Below are positions 51,298 to 60,600 of a stretch of 64,000 nt of DNA, in pieces. Numbering within the stretch: position 1 is the first letter of the stretch; the number at the start of each line of letters is the position of its first letter. The position numbers and the translations under genes were made by a program. This DNA comes from Chryseobacterium gleum. Lineage in GTDB: Bacteria; Bacteroidota; Bacteroidia; Flavobacteriales; Weeksellaceae. The notes below the pieces were generated by a model that saw only the letters and a program-made list of their open reading frames with translations, was not told the origin of the DNA and searched no databases. The stretch spans positions 5,171,501 through 5,235,500 of the forward strand of contig NZ_LR134289.1 in the NCBI RefSeq assembly GCF_900636535.1, read 5' to 3'.

Positions 51298-52326
51298 TTA
51301 TGGTGTGTACCGTAGTAATTCTTTCAGTAATTCTGAAATACTTAAAGAAGCAACAGCAATTCTTTGATCTGCTGCTCCATAGTAAACATGGAGTGTATCT
51401 CCTTCTACGATGGCTCCGGTAGGGAAGCAGACATTGTTTACTTCTCCCTTCTGTTCCCATTCTTCTTCTGGTTTGAAAAGAGGGTAAGGAAGCCTTGAAA
51501 TTTCCTTTTCGGGATTATTAAGATCCAGTAAGGCAGCACATGCGCTGTAAACATACCCTTCAATGGTATCATGTACCCCATGGTATATCAAAAGCCATCC
51601 ATCCTTGGTTTCTACAGGGGGACATCCTCCGCCGATATAGCTTACTTCATGCTCGTATTGAGGAGCTAATAAAATATGTTCTTTAAAATGAAGGAAGTAA
51701 TCTTTCCAGAAATCAGGATTCAGATCTTCAATGCTTTCTATACCTGCAATTTGGATATCAGGTCTTATGCGATGAAGAAAATAAAGCTTACCGTTAATTC
51801 TTCTTGGGAAAAATATGACATTTTTGTCCCAAAGAAAGATCTCTTTATCTTTTTTATGAGCAGACGGGAGTTTGTTGAAACGTTTGTATTTTTCTCCTAT
51901 TTCACCTTGGGACTCCGATAAAAATCTAAACTTGTTATATGGAATTTTGGGAACAATTATCCCCTGTTTTTGCCATGAAGTAAGATCCTCTGATACGGCA
52001 AGTGTTCCCAATGCGTTAACCCCATCATAACTTGTATAGGTAATATAAAATAAATGATCGATTTTTACGATTCTTGGATCTTCAACCCCATGTTTTTCAT
52101 ATTCAAACTCAGGAATGATCACCGGACTGCTCAATCTTATTTCTATGGTCTTATAATCTGATAATATGCAGTATCCGATACTGGAGAAATTATTCCTGGC
52201 AACAGCCCTGTAGAATAAGTGTATTTTTCCGCTATCCTGAATGACAGCAGGGTTTAAAACACCCTCACTCTCAAAGTCTAAAGTTGTTTTTCTAAGTATA
52301 ATTCCGTCTCGTTTTACAGATACCAA
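51298..52326 (-). CDS. GH130-family mannoside phosphorylase/hydrolase
   Basis: The 342-residue five-bladed beta-propeller has GH130 signatures: FESEGVLNPAVIQ, KHGVEDPRIVKI, DKNVIFFPRRINGKLYFLHRIRPD, GGGCPPVETKDGWLLIYHGV and VNNVCFPTGAIVEGDTLHVYYGAADQRIAVA. GH130 enzymes phosphorolyse or hydrolyse beta-mannosides; the exact linkage is not readable. It starts at TTG immediately after an in-frame TGA that ends a 43-codon Lys-rich frame (52327-52458), so translation may be coupled. The GT4 gene follows in the same operon. Confidence 0.9.
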   Translation of the reverse strand: MVSVKRDGIILRKTTLDFESEGVLNPAVIQDSGKIHLFYRAVARNNFSSIGYCILSDYKTIEIRLSSPVIIPEFEYEKHGVEDPRIVKIDHLFYITYTSYDGVNALGTLAVSEDLTSWQKQGIIVPKIPYNKFRFLSESQGEIGEKYKRFNKLPSAHKKDKEIFLWDKNVIFFPRRINGKLYFLHRIRPDIQIAGIESIEDLNPDFWKDYFLHFKEHILLAPQYEHEVSYIGGGCPPVETKDGWLLIYHGVHDTIEGYVYSACAALLDLNNPEKEISRLPYPLFKPEEEWEQKGEVNNVCFPTGAIVEGDTLHVYYGAADQRIAVASLSISELLKELLRYTP

Positions 52327-52458
52327 TCAGTTTACGTTATTTCGGGCTTCTTGTTCCCTTTCTCTTCGTTTACTCATTTTATCCTCCCGTTTCTCTTTTG
52401 CGGATTTTGCGGGTGGAGTCTTATCTGATTTCTTTTTTCCGTCTTTTTCTTTTGACAT
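52327..52458 (-). CDS. 43-residue Lys/Glu-rich peptide upstream of GH130
   Basis: ATG at 52458 begins MSKEKDGKKKSDKTPPAKSA, then a highly charged basic/acidic tail EKREDKMSKRREREQEARNNVN and TGA. The frame is the same as that of the GH130 gene, which begins at the next codon. It may be a small leader protein, translationally coupled, or an N-terminal extension cut off by a nonsense codon. Confidence 0.5.
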   Translation of the reverse strand: MSKEKDGKKKSDKTPPAKSAKEKREDKMSKRREREQEARNNVN

Positions 52459-52622
52459 TGTGAAAATATTTTTTGTTACCTGTAAATTTCAATCATTAAA
52501 AAAGGAAAGCTTTGCAATTGTCTTTTAATTTGTTGTATAAATCATAGATATTTCCAATTTAATAGACTAACTTTGGATAAATGGCTGTTAATGAAATAAT
52601 TGACGGGTAAATCGTAAGGGAT

Positions 52623-53183
52623 ATGAAGTTGTATATAAAATATATGGTAAGTTTGCGCTGCAAAATGGTTGTCCATCAGGAATTGGAAAAACTGGGCATT
52701 AAAAATGCTGTCGTCGATTTGGGAACAGTAGAATTGTTGGATGATATTAGCTCAGAACAAAGACAAATTCTGAAAGAAAATTTACTTAAAACAGGGCTTG
52801 AGGTATTAGATGATAAAAAAAGTATCCTGATAGAGAAAATAAAGAATGTCGTGATCGGAATGATTCATTATTCAGATGAACTTCCAAAAGAAAATTTCTC
52901 AGATTATATCAGCGAAAAATTAGGATATGACTATACTTATCTTGCGAATACCTTTTCTGAAGTGAAAGGAATGACACTCCAGCATTTTATCATTATTAAT
53001 AAAGTAGAAAAGGTAAAAGAACTGCTGTTGTATGACGAACTGAATCTTACAGAAATTTCTTATAAACTCAACTACAGCAGTGTGGCCCATCTTTCTAACC
53101 AGTTTAAAAAGATCACAGGGCTTTCTCCTTCATTTTATAAGCAGTTGAAACAAAGGCGTCTTGGAAACCTGGAAGACTTATAA
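52623..53183 (+). CDS. AraC-type HTH protein with HMA-like N-terminal domain
   Basis: The 186-residue protein has a C-terminal AraC HTH (about residues 95-180: DYISEKLGYDYTYLANTFSEVKGMTLQHFIIINKV, NLTEISYKLNYSSVAHLSNQFKKITGLSPSFYKQL). The first 75 residues (YIKYMVSLRCKMVVHQELEKLGIKNAVVDLGTVELLDD..ILKENLLKTGLEVLDD) follow the ferredoxin-like order of heavy-metal-associated domains, but the CxxC metal motif is missing. It is divergent from the small ORF-GH130-GT4 operon and could regulate it. No ligand is evident. Confidence 0.82.
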   Translation: MKLYIKYMVSLRCKMVVHQELEKLGIKNAVVDLGTVELLDDISSEQRQILKENLLKTGLEVLDDKKSILIEKIKNVVIGMIHYSDELPKENFSDYISEKLGYDYTYLANTFSEVKGMTLQHFIIINKVEKVKELLLYDELNLTEISYKLNYSSVAHLSNQFKKITGLSPSFYKQLKQRRLGNLEDL

Positions 53184-53686
53184 AAGTGTGATATATGTAA
53201 GATTATTCCGGATATCTATAGTGTAGTCTATACTGAAACGGCCATCTTTGTAGTATAATAATCAGGAATTTATCAGATCCATTAAAGTTTATATCACTAT
53301 AAATAATGCAAATTTTAGACTGGAAAATATAGCGAGCAGTTGAAAGTATACATCGTACATAATGCTTGTCTCTGGTATTAGAAAACATTGTAGTAAAAAA
53401 GACTGGGGAAAACGAATATACACCATGATAAAATTAATAGACTTACGGATTCTCAACTTTAATAATGAGCTTATTAAAATCTCTATAAAATAGGTAAATC
53501 TGTTTTCAGAAGGTTTTAATTAATTAAGGATAGGAACCTCTGGTTTCTGTCCTTTTTAACCCTATTGATATATATAATATTTCATCAACTGAATCTACAA
53601 AAAGAAATCTGTTTGAACATTCATGATTAAACATCATGTTTATATATAAAACAGACTTTCTTATTACCACCTTAACGCTAGAAATT
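53184..53686. other. About 500-base gap with 40-bp repeat copy B
   Basis: No gene is seen. AGGAACC-type sequence near 53531-53557 can form a weak hairpin followed by Ts. The 40-bp repeat copy B is at 53565-53604. The rest is AT-rich. Confidence 0.4.
53565..53604. repeat. 40-bp direct repeat, copy B
   Basis: Matches 47769-47808 at 36 of 40 bases without gaps, and lies 82 bases before the small gene at 53687. Confidence 0.6.
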
Positions 53687-53956
53687 ATGAAAACAATACA
53701 TCTTTTTCAATTTAAGAATTCTATTTCCCTAAAACATCCTTTTTTTAAGGAAGAATGCAGATTAGATAATTTAAATGATTTAATGGCTTATGATCTTATG
53801 AACACTGAAAAAATGACTGAGTTCATTATTGAGGTTCATGATGATTTTATTTTTGAGGATATGACCAGAGAAGATCTTTTGTCAATGTGCGAAAATGCAA
53901 AGGAAATGATTGAGCATTATTTTGTAACAACCATGAATGACTATGACGTTATCTGA
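53687..53956 (+). CDS. Small conserved-looking protein, paralogue of 45034-45297
   Basis: From ATG 53687 (MKTIHLFQFKNSISLKHPFFKEECRL) an 89-residue acidic protein closely related to the one at 45034-45297, with the same DLMN, VHDDF, DLLSMC and MIEHYFV segments. The open frame extends 17 codons upstream, but the paralogue starts at the same MKTIHLF, which fixes the start. Function unknown. A CinA_C-like gene starts 56 bases downstream on the same strand and may share its transcript. Confidence 0.75.
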   Translation: MKTIHLFQFKNSISLKHPFFKEECRLDNLNDLMAYDLMNTEKMTEFIIEVHDDFIFEDMTREDLLSMCENAKEMIEHYFVTTMNDYDVI

Positions 53957-54012
53957 GCATTGATTTCAGTAGTGTAAAAAGCTTTTTATATTAACATTAA
54001 ATATCAGATGCC

Positions 54013-54507
54013 ATGAAATTTCAGCAAAGTTTACTTAATTATATCAGTACTTCACTCATTACAATGAATGAAACGGTTTCTATAGCAGAAAGTGTAACCT
54101 CGGGATTAATACAGCTGGCTTTTTCCCAGATGCCTAATGCGAAACTGTTTTACAAAGGAGGAATAACGACTTTTACAGTACCTGAAAAAGTTAACTTTTT
54201 AGATATCAACAGTATTGAAGTTGAGGAAAACGGCTTTGAGACCCAAAAAATGGCTGATACAATGGCTGTAAAGGTCGCTGAATCATTTGGGACAGATTGG
54301 GGAATTGCTTCTACTGGGTATGCGTCATCTGTAAGAAATTCAGGCTTTAAAGTGTATTCATTTTGCTCATTCAGCTATAAAGGCGAGATTGTTCTTTCGA
54401 AACGTATAGAACTTCATGATAAGACTCATGCATTAGATTCGCAGTTATATTATACTGAATTCATTTTAGGGTGTTATAAAAGTGCGCTTAACCAAATATT
54501 AATTTAA
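54013..54507 (+). CDS. CinA_C-like protein with altered active site
   Basis: A 164-residue stand-alone CinA C-terminal domain (nicotinamide-nucleotide amidohydrolase fold). The signature TAESCTGG of the family reads IAESVTSG here, losing the Cys and one Gly, and the later GVAGP loop reads GYASSV. Compare the canonical copy at 2-808. It may be inactive as an amidohydrolase or have a changed role. The domain order and KGGITTFTVPEKVNFLDI region remain clearly CinA_C-like. Confidence 0.8.
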   Translation: MKFQQSLLNYISTSLITMNETVSIAESVTSGLIQLAFSQMPNAKLFYKGGITTFTVPEKVNFLDINSIEVEENGFETQKMADTMAVKVAESFGTDWGIASTGYASSVRNSGFKVYSFCSFSYKGEIVLSKRIELHDKTHALDSQLYYTEFILGCYKSALNQILI

Positions 54508-54754
54508 AAGTATATTCATTTATTGCCAGTTAAGGAAATATATTTCATTCCTTTATCTTCATCAATTATTGTATAAATCTATAGGGCTTTACAGCTTTGT
54601 AAAATTCCTTTGTCAAACCTTTATTTGATTTTATAGGCTTGAAGATTTTAAATTTTTAAAACGTCGGGATTTTTTGTTTCGGCAGAGAATTCTATTGACG
54701 TTTTACTTCTAATTATTTTAGAGGTGATTGGTTTGATTTTCTTAATTTTGAAAA

Positions 54755-55633
54755 ATGAAAGAAAAGGTAAAAAGAGTTGTTTCGGAGTTTAATACTGAGC
54801 TAAAACTAAAAGGTTTCCGTGCATTCCAGATTGAGCAGGACGGAAGTGAAACCCGCGTGTATAGCAGAAAAGAATTTTATAAGATCTGTCTTACGACAGG
54901 GAAAAGTAAAATTCATTATTCTGATAAAAGTTTCGAGCAGGAAGGAACTGTGCTTTTTTTCGGAAATCCGCATATTCCTTATTCATGGGAAACGATTTCA
55001 ACGACTTATAAAGGGTATACTATTCTTTTCTCAGAAGAATTTTTCAAGAATTCTGAACGCTCCGAAAGTTTGCAGCAATCTTCTTTCTTTAAAATCGGCG
55101 GAACTCCCGTTCTGAAAATTACCGAAGAACAAAGACAGTTTCTTAACACTATTTTCCAAAAGATGATTGCCGAACAGGAAAGTGATTATGTTTATAAGGA
55201 TGAATTGATACGTAACTATATAAGCCTTATCATTCACGAATCTCTGAAGCTGGAACCTGCAGAGGATCTCGACAAGAATAAGAATGCGGCATTAAGATTA
55301 TCATCTGTTTTTCTGGAACTGTTGGAAAGACAATTTCCTATTGAAACTACAGACCAATCTCTGCAATTGAAATCAGCTCAGGATTTTGCGATAAACCTGA
55401 ATGTTCACGTTAATTATCTCAATCGTGCTGTAAAAGAAGTTACCGGAAAATCCACAACGGCTCATATTACGGAACGTATTCTCACAGAAGCAAAAGCATT
55501 GCTGCTGCACACCGACTGGAATATCTCAGAAATAGCTTTTGCACTCGGATTCGATTATCCGACTTATTTTAATAATTTCTTTAAAAAACAAACAGGCACA
55601 AATCCAAAAGCATTTCGTTTAACGGAAGTTTGA
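54755..55633 (+). CDS. AraC-family transcriptional regulator (second AraC/hydrolase module)
   Basis: The 292-residue regulator has an AraC_N-type beta-rich sensor (FYKICLTTGKSKIHYSDKSFEQEGTVLFFGNPHIPYSWET) and a C-terminal AraC HTH (about residues 205-290: DFAINLNVHVNYLNRAVKEVTGKSTTAHI, NISEIAFALGFDYPTYFNNFFKKQTGTNP). Its HTH resembles the AraC protein at 38276-39139, and both are followed by a related hydrolase gene. Here the hydrolase starts 90 bases later. It likely regulates that gene. Confidence 0.88.
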   Translation: MKEKVKRVVSEFNTELKLKGFRAFQIEQDGSETRVYSRKEFYKICLTTGKSKIHYSDKSFEQEGTVLFFGNPHIPYSWETISTTYKGYTILFSEEFFKNSERSESLQQSSFFKIGGTPVLKITEEQRQFLNTIFQKMIAEQESDYVYKDELIRNYISLIIHESLKLEPAEDLDKNKNAALRLSSVFLELLERQFPIETTDQSLQLKSAQDFAINLNVHVNYLNRAVKEVTGKSTTAHITERILTEAKALLLHTDWNISEIAFALGFDYPTYFNNFFKKQTGTNPKAFRLTEV

Positions 55634-55723
55634 ATTTCTTAATTTTTGGTTTGATTATCATTAACTGTTAGCTCCTCGTTATTTCTAATTTTGTATCAGT
55701 AATTTTTAATACAAAATTCAGAT

Positions 55724-56779
55724 ATGAAGATAGCAACAACAGTGATGGCTTTGTCCTTTCTTTTCATCGGACAGGCATTTGCGCAGCATAAAAAATCAAA
55801 CCCAAAAACAATGAATGCAACCGAACAAAACGAACATTATACTTTCTTACTCAGCAATAAAGTTAACCGAAAAGCGGTTACCTTTAAAAATCGTTACGGA
55901 ATAACGCTTTCCGGAGATTTATACCTTCCCAAGAATACTGGAAAAGAAAAATTAGCAGCTTTGGCAATCAGCGGACCGTTTGGTGCGGTAAAAGAACAGT
56001 CTTCCGGTTTGTATGCCAATCAAATGGCGGAAAGAGGGTTTGCCGTTATCGCTTTTGATCCTTCTTACACAGGCGAAAGTGGAGGTGAGCCGAGAGATAT
56101 TGCTTCCCCCGACATCAATACCGAAGATTTCAGTGCGGCAGTTGATTTCTTAGGACTTCAACACAATGTAGACCGAAATAAGATCGGTATTATCGGAATT
56201 TGCGGATTTGGAGGGATGGCTCTGAATGCTACGGCGATAGATAAGCGGATAAAAGCCGTTGCCACCACCAGTATGTATGATATGACAAGAGTAATTTCTA
56301 AAGGATATAATGATGTAGTTACACTTGAGCAACGAACAAAAACGCTCGAAGATCTGAACCAACAAAGATGGAAAGATGCGGAAACAGGAGAACAGGCATA
56401 TACATCTTCTCATCTCCCGGAAAAATTAACTGGTAGCGAGCCTCAATTTATAAAAGATTATTTCAATTATTACAAAACACCAAGAGGTTTTCATGAACGT
56501 TCGGTAAATTCAACAAAAGGATGGAGGCTAACAAGCGCACTTTCATTCATGAATATGCCTATTTTAAGCTACATAAAAGAAATTTCACCTAGACCTATGC
56601 TTTTAATTGCTGGTGAAAATGCACATTCAAGGTACTTCTCAGAAGACATTTACAAAATGGCTGCAGAACCGAAAGAATTGATGATTATTCCGAATGCGGT
56701 TCACGTAGATTTATACGATAAAGTAGATGTGATTCCCTTTGAAAAACTGGAAAATTTCTTCAGAACTCATTTGAAATAA
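55724..56779 (+). CDS. Exported alpha/beta hydrolase with cysteine nucleophile
   Basis: A 351-residue paralogue of 39233-40159 with an added signal peptide (MKIATTVMALSFLFIGQAFAQ). The elbow is GICGFGG with Cys160, as in dienelactone-type hydrolases. FDPSYTGESGGEPRD and a C-terminal NAVHVDLYDKVD with the His are shared with the other copy. The location differs (periplasm or outside), so the two modules may act on similar compounds in different compartments. The regulator gene lies directly upstream. Confidence 0.87.
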   Translation: MKIATTVMALSFLFIGQAFAQHKKSNPKTMNATEQNEHYTFLLSNKVNRKAVTFKNRYGITLSGDLYLPKNTGKEKLAALAISGPFGAVKEQSSGLYANQMAERGFAVIAFDPSYTGESGGEPRDIASPDINTEDFSAAVDFLGLQHNVDRNKIGIIGICGFGGMALNATAIDKRIKAVATTSMYDMTRVISKGYNDVVTLEQRTKTLEDLNQQRWKDAETGEQAYTSSHLPEKLTGSEPQFIKDYFNYYKTPRGFHERSVNSTKGWRLTSALSFMNMPILSYIKEISPRPMLLIAGENAHSRYFSEDIYKMAAEPKELMIIPNAVHVDLYDKVDVIPFEKLENFFRTHLK

Positions 56780-56853
56780 TTGAACACTGCAATAGCTGAA
56801 TCCGTTTTTTAAAATAGCGGATTTAGCCTTTTAATTTCTCTAAATATATAAGA

Positions 56854-57159
56854 ATGAGCTTTAACCAAGATATTTTCGCCCGATTGAGAAATGGTGAAAC
56901 AATAATGCCCGATGACCCGGAAACGTATAAATTGCTGGAGGCTTCCTATGAGGTTAAGAAACAATTGATTCAGTTAAATAATTCCACAGAGCCGGATGAG
57001 ATTTTGAAAAGATTAAGTGAAATAGTCGGTGGAAAGTTGAAGAATGTAGCGGTGTTTACACCCATTTATATCAATTATGGAAAGAATCTTAACATCGGTA
57101 AGAATGTATTCATCAACTTCGACTGTACTTTTCTGACTGTACAGATATTCCTAAAATAA
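56854..57159 (+). pseudogene. Truncated maltose/galactoside-type O-acetyltransferase (5' half)
   Basis: The first 92 or so residues are the N-terminal half of a Maa/LacA-type acetyltransferase (MSFNQDIFARLRNGETIMPDDPETYKLLEASYEVKKQLIQLN, then the left-handed helix start VFTPIYINYGKNLNIGKNVFINFDCTFL). The helix is then cut off where it normally continues LDR/LDxGGI, by a join to cupin DNA, and the frame ends after TVQIFLK. The family needs the full helix, so this copy is dead. Confidence 0.8.
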
Positions 57160-57554
57160 GTGATTTTCCGGCAGGTGAAGAAAACACGGCTTATGCGCAG
57201 TATTTTATTGGCAAGTCCTATTTAGCACCGCTTACAAGCAATAAAGATGTAAATGTTCCCCTTTCTAATGTCACATTTGAACCGGGTTGTCGCAATAACT
57301 GGCACAGTCACACAGGCGGACAACTTTTGATTGTAGTGGGCGGCGAAGGTTTATATCAGGAAAGAGGAAAACCTGTGCGTCGTTTAAAACCCGGAGATAT
57401 TGTAGAAATTGCTCCGAATGTTGAGCATTGGCACGGTGCAACTGCTGACAATTGGTTTTCGCATTTAGCAACGAATGGAAATCCGCAAACCAATCAGAAT
57501 ATTTGGCTGGAAGCGGTTTCCGATGAAGAATTTGCTGAAGCCAACAAAAAATAA
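57135..57554 (+). pseudogene. Cupin gene lacking its 5' end (fused to the acetyltransferase remnant)
   Basis: In the frame different from the acetyltransferase the sequence reads DCTDIPKISDFPAGEENTAYAQYFIGKSYL..VTFEPGCRNNWHSHTGGQLLIVVGGEGLYQERGKPVRRLKPGDIVEIAPNVEHWHGATADNWFSHLAT. The manganese-type cupin motif HSHxxGQ is intact, but no start codon precedes it: GTG at 57327 would remove the first motif. Homologues usually have a signal peptide before DIPKISDF, so the missing part lies beyond the join. Confidence 0.75.
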
Positions 57555-57634
57555 TGGTAAGTAATAAGTAAGTTTTATGTAAAATTACTATTTGGTACGC
57601 TAAAGTATGTTATCGCCAAAAGTAATTTCGAATG

Positions 57635-60600
57635 CTACATCTTTTGTCTTGGCAATCCAATTTCATGTTCCTGGGGATATGGTTTCCTAAAAGTCATACT
57701 AACATCCTCATGCAAATTACGCTGGGCTTCCAATGATTTTTCTTTATCCATAGAATATCTTGGATCCGGAATAAAAGGCATTTTTGCCATTTTATGAATA
57801 GTAACAGTAGGGAAGTGAAAATCGACCTCCACTGTTCCCAATAAGAGATAGCAGCCACCACCCTGAAAAGGATATTCTTCAAGACAGCTGGGAAAATGAG
57901 CCGTATCAAAATATTCTCCTTCTGCATCAATCCAGGTTCCGAAGTACATGGTTCCTTTTTTTGTGGGTACATGCTTTCTTGAAATAAGATACGCCAGCAT
58001 TTTCACCTGACATTTATGAAACTTCAATAAATCTTTTACCAAAACAGAACCTCTGTATCGAGTTTGTAATAAATCAAAAGGGCTGAATGAAACGGGGAAA
58101 CCTAATATTTCTATTTCATCAAAAGCATCTTCAAACCGGTTTCTTTCTATAGAAGGAAGCTGATAATCTTTTTGGGGCTCGTCCAATAAAGTCAGATGCC
58201 TGAAAGGAACCTTATGAGTTCCCAGAAGAAATCTTGATTCAATCAGCAGTTCATGTTTCTGTTTTCCGGTAAAGCGGAATGCTCCGATAAAGATTAAAAT
58301 TTGTAGTGTTTCGATGCCAATAGGAATTCTTTTAACAAAATTTTCCAGGGAAGTATACTCTCCATTCTGATTTCTTTCTTCAGAAATAAGTTGCGCTAAT
58401 TTAAGTTCCAACCTTTCAATATGCATCAATCCCAAATAAACGTCCGAACCATAGACCGTTGTCTGGTATTCACTCAGATTGACACAGGGATTATGGATAG
58501 CAGCTCCCGACATCCGGGCTTCATGAATATAAACCTCAGTTCTGTAGAATCCTCCACCGTTATTAATAGCAGAAACCATAAACTCAATAGGGAAGTAGAC
58601 TTTCAGATATAAGCTCTGGTAGCTTTCTACGGCATAGGAAGCAGAATGTGCTTTACAGAATGAGTATCCTGCAAAAGATTCGATCTGCCGGTATACTTCC
58701 ATAGATAACTTTTCGGGGTGTCCTAATCTTTTACAGGATTTAAAGAAGTTATCTTTTACTTTCTGTAATGCAGATAAAGATCTGCCTTTACCACTCATTG
58801 CTCTTCTCAGGACATCACCATCAGGTGCAGATAACCCTCCGAAGTGAAGTGCAATTTTAATAACATCCTCCTGATATACCATAATACCGTAGGTTTCTCC
58901 CAGTTCTTTTTCAAAAACCTCATGGAAGTACTCAAATTTTGAGGGATTATTGTGCCTGAAGATATATTCCCGCATCATTCCGCTTTGTGCAACTCCGGGG
59001 CGGATAATGGAAGAGGCGGCAACCAGTACTTTGTAATTGTCGCACTTCAGTCTTCGAAGTAACCCCCGCATAGCGGGTGACTCAATATAAAAACAGCCGA
59101 TTGTCTTTCCGGAACTTAAGAATTCATTACATTGGGCTTCATCTTTTGAGAGAGAAGTATCCCGGATATCGATATCAATTCCTCTTTTTTCCTTCACTAG
59201 CTTTACCGTATCATTTATGGTACCTAAACCTCTCTGTGAGAGAATATCAAATTTTTCAAGGCCAATCTCTTCAGCAGTGTACATATCGAACTGTACAATC
59301 GGAAAACCTTTGGGAGGCATTTCGAGTGCAGAATAATTGGTGATAGGTTCTTCTGAGATCAGAATCCCACAGGAATGCATACTTCTCTGGTTAGGAAACT
59401 TTTCTAAGAGTTTTCCATAATAGTGGACCTGTCTTGATACCGAATTGCTATCATGTTCCTGAATTGGTTTTGTTACGAGCATATCCAGTTCCTCTTTTGG
59501 AAGTCCGAAAACTTTTCCTACTTCCCGGAAAATAGAACGGTATTTAAATTCAACATTGGTCCCGCAGAAGGCAACATGGTCTTTACCATATTTACCAAAA
59601 ATATATTCCAGGATGATATCCCTGGTTTGCCAGCTCCAGTCAATGTCAAAATCAGGAGGCGTTTTCCGGTTGAGGTTTAAAAATCTCTCAAAGTACAGAT
59701 CCAGTTCCAAAGGGCATATATCAGTAATACCGATGCAGTAGCTGACCATAGAATTGGCGCCGCTGCCTCTTCCTATGTGCATGAATCCCATGCGGTTGCT
59801 GTATTGGATAATGTCCCAGGTGATGAGGAAATAAGCACAGAAATTAAGCTGATCAATAACTGCTAATTCTTTATCCACCCTTTCTTTTGCCTGTAGATTG
59901 TCTTCGGAGTATCTTTTTGAAAGGCCCTCATACGCTAACTTCTTTAAAAGCTCAAAATCATTTTCCCTGCTATCAGTGAAATGCTTTTTGTTTTTAGGGG
60001 TTGAAAAGTCAAAATCAAAATGACAAGTATTGACAATATATTTTGTGTTTTCAATAATTTGTGGCTCATGCTGAAACTGAGCCAAAAGCTTTTTTTTATC
60101 AGTAAACATTTCATTGTCTTTACAGTAATGAGCTTCTGTTAGCTTACTGATCAAGGTATTGAGATCAATGGCCCTTAGTATTTTATGAAGCTCATATTCT
60201 TCAGGAGTTGTAAAGGTAACGGGATGCAGGATGACCATTTTATGGATGAACGGTTTCAATTCAGGTTGAATTAAAAGGTTGAGCTGGTCCTTTCTGATAC
60301 CTATAAATTCATGATCTGCTAATTGTTCCGGAATATTCTCCAGTGGGTAAATAACAAAAGTATCTGTAAAATCAGGATTTGCTTTAGGAATTTCAATGCC
60401 TTCACAGTTATATGCGGTTAAAAGCCTGTTAACTTCTGCAATGCTTTTTTGATTTTTAGCCAGGCAGATATAATACAGTTCATCCTGAACCCGTATTTCC
60501 ACTCCGACAATCGGTTTGATATTATACTCCTGGCAAAGTTTATAAAAATCATAGATCCCGGTAATGGTATTGATATCTGTAAGAGCTAAGGTTTTAATAT

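Noticed and set aside
57327..57554. Cupin ORF starting at GTG 57327 as an intact gene
   Set aside because: That start removes the first cupin metal motif; the coding sequence extends upstream to the deletion join.
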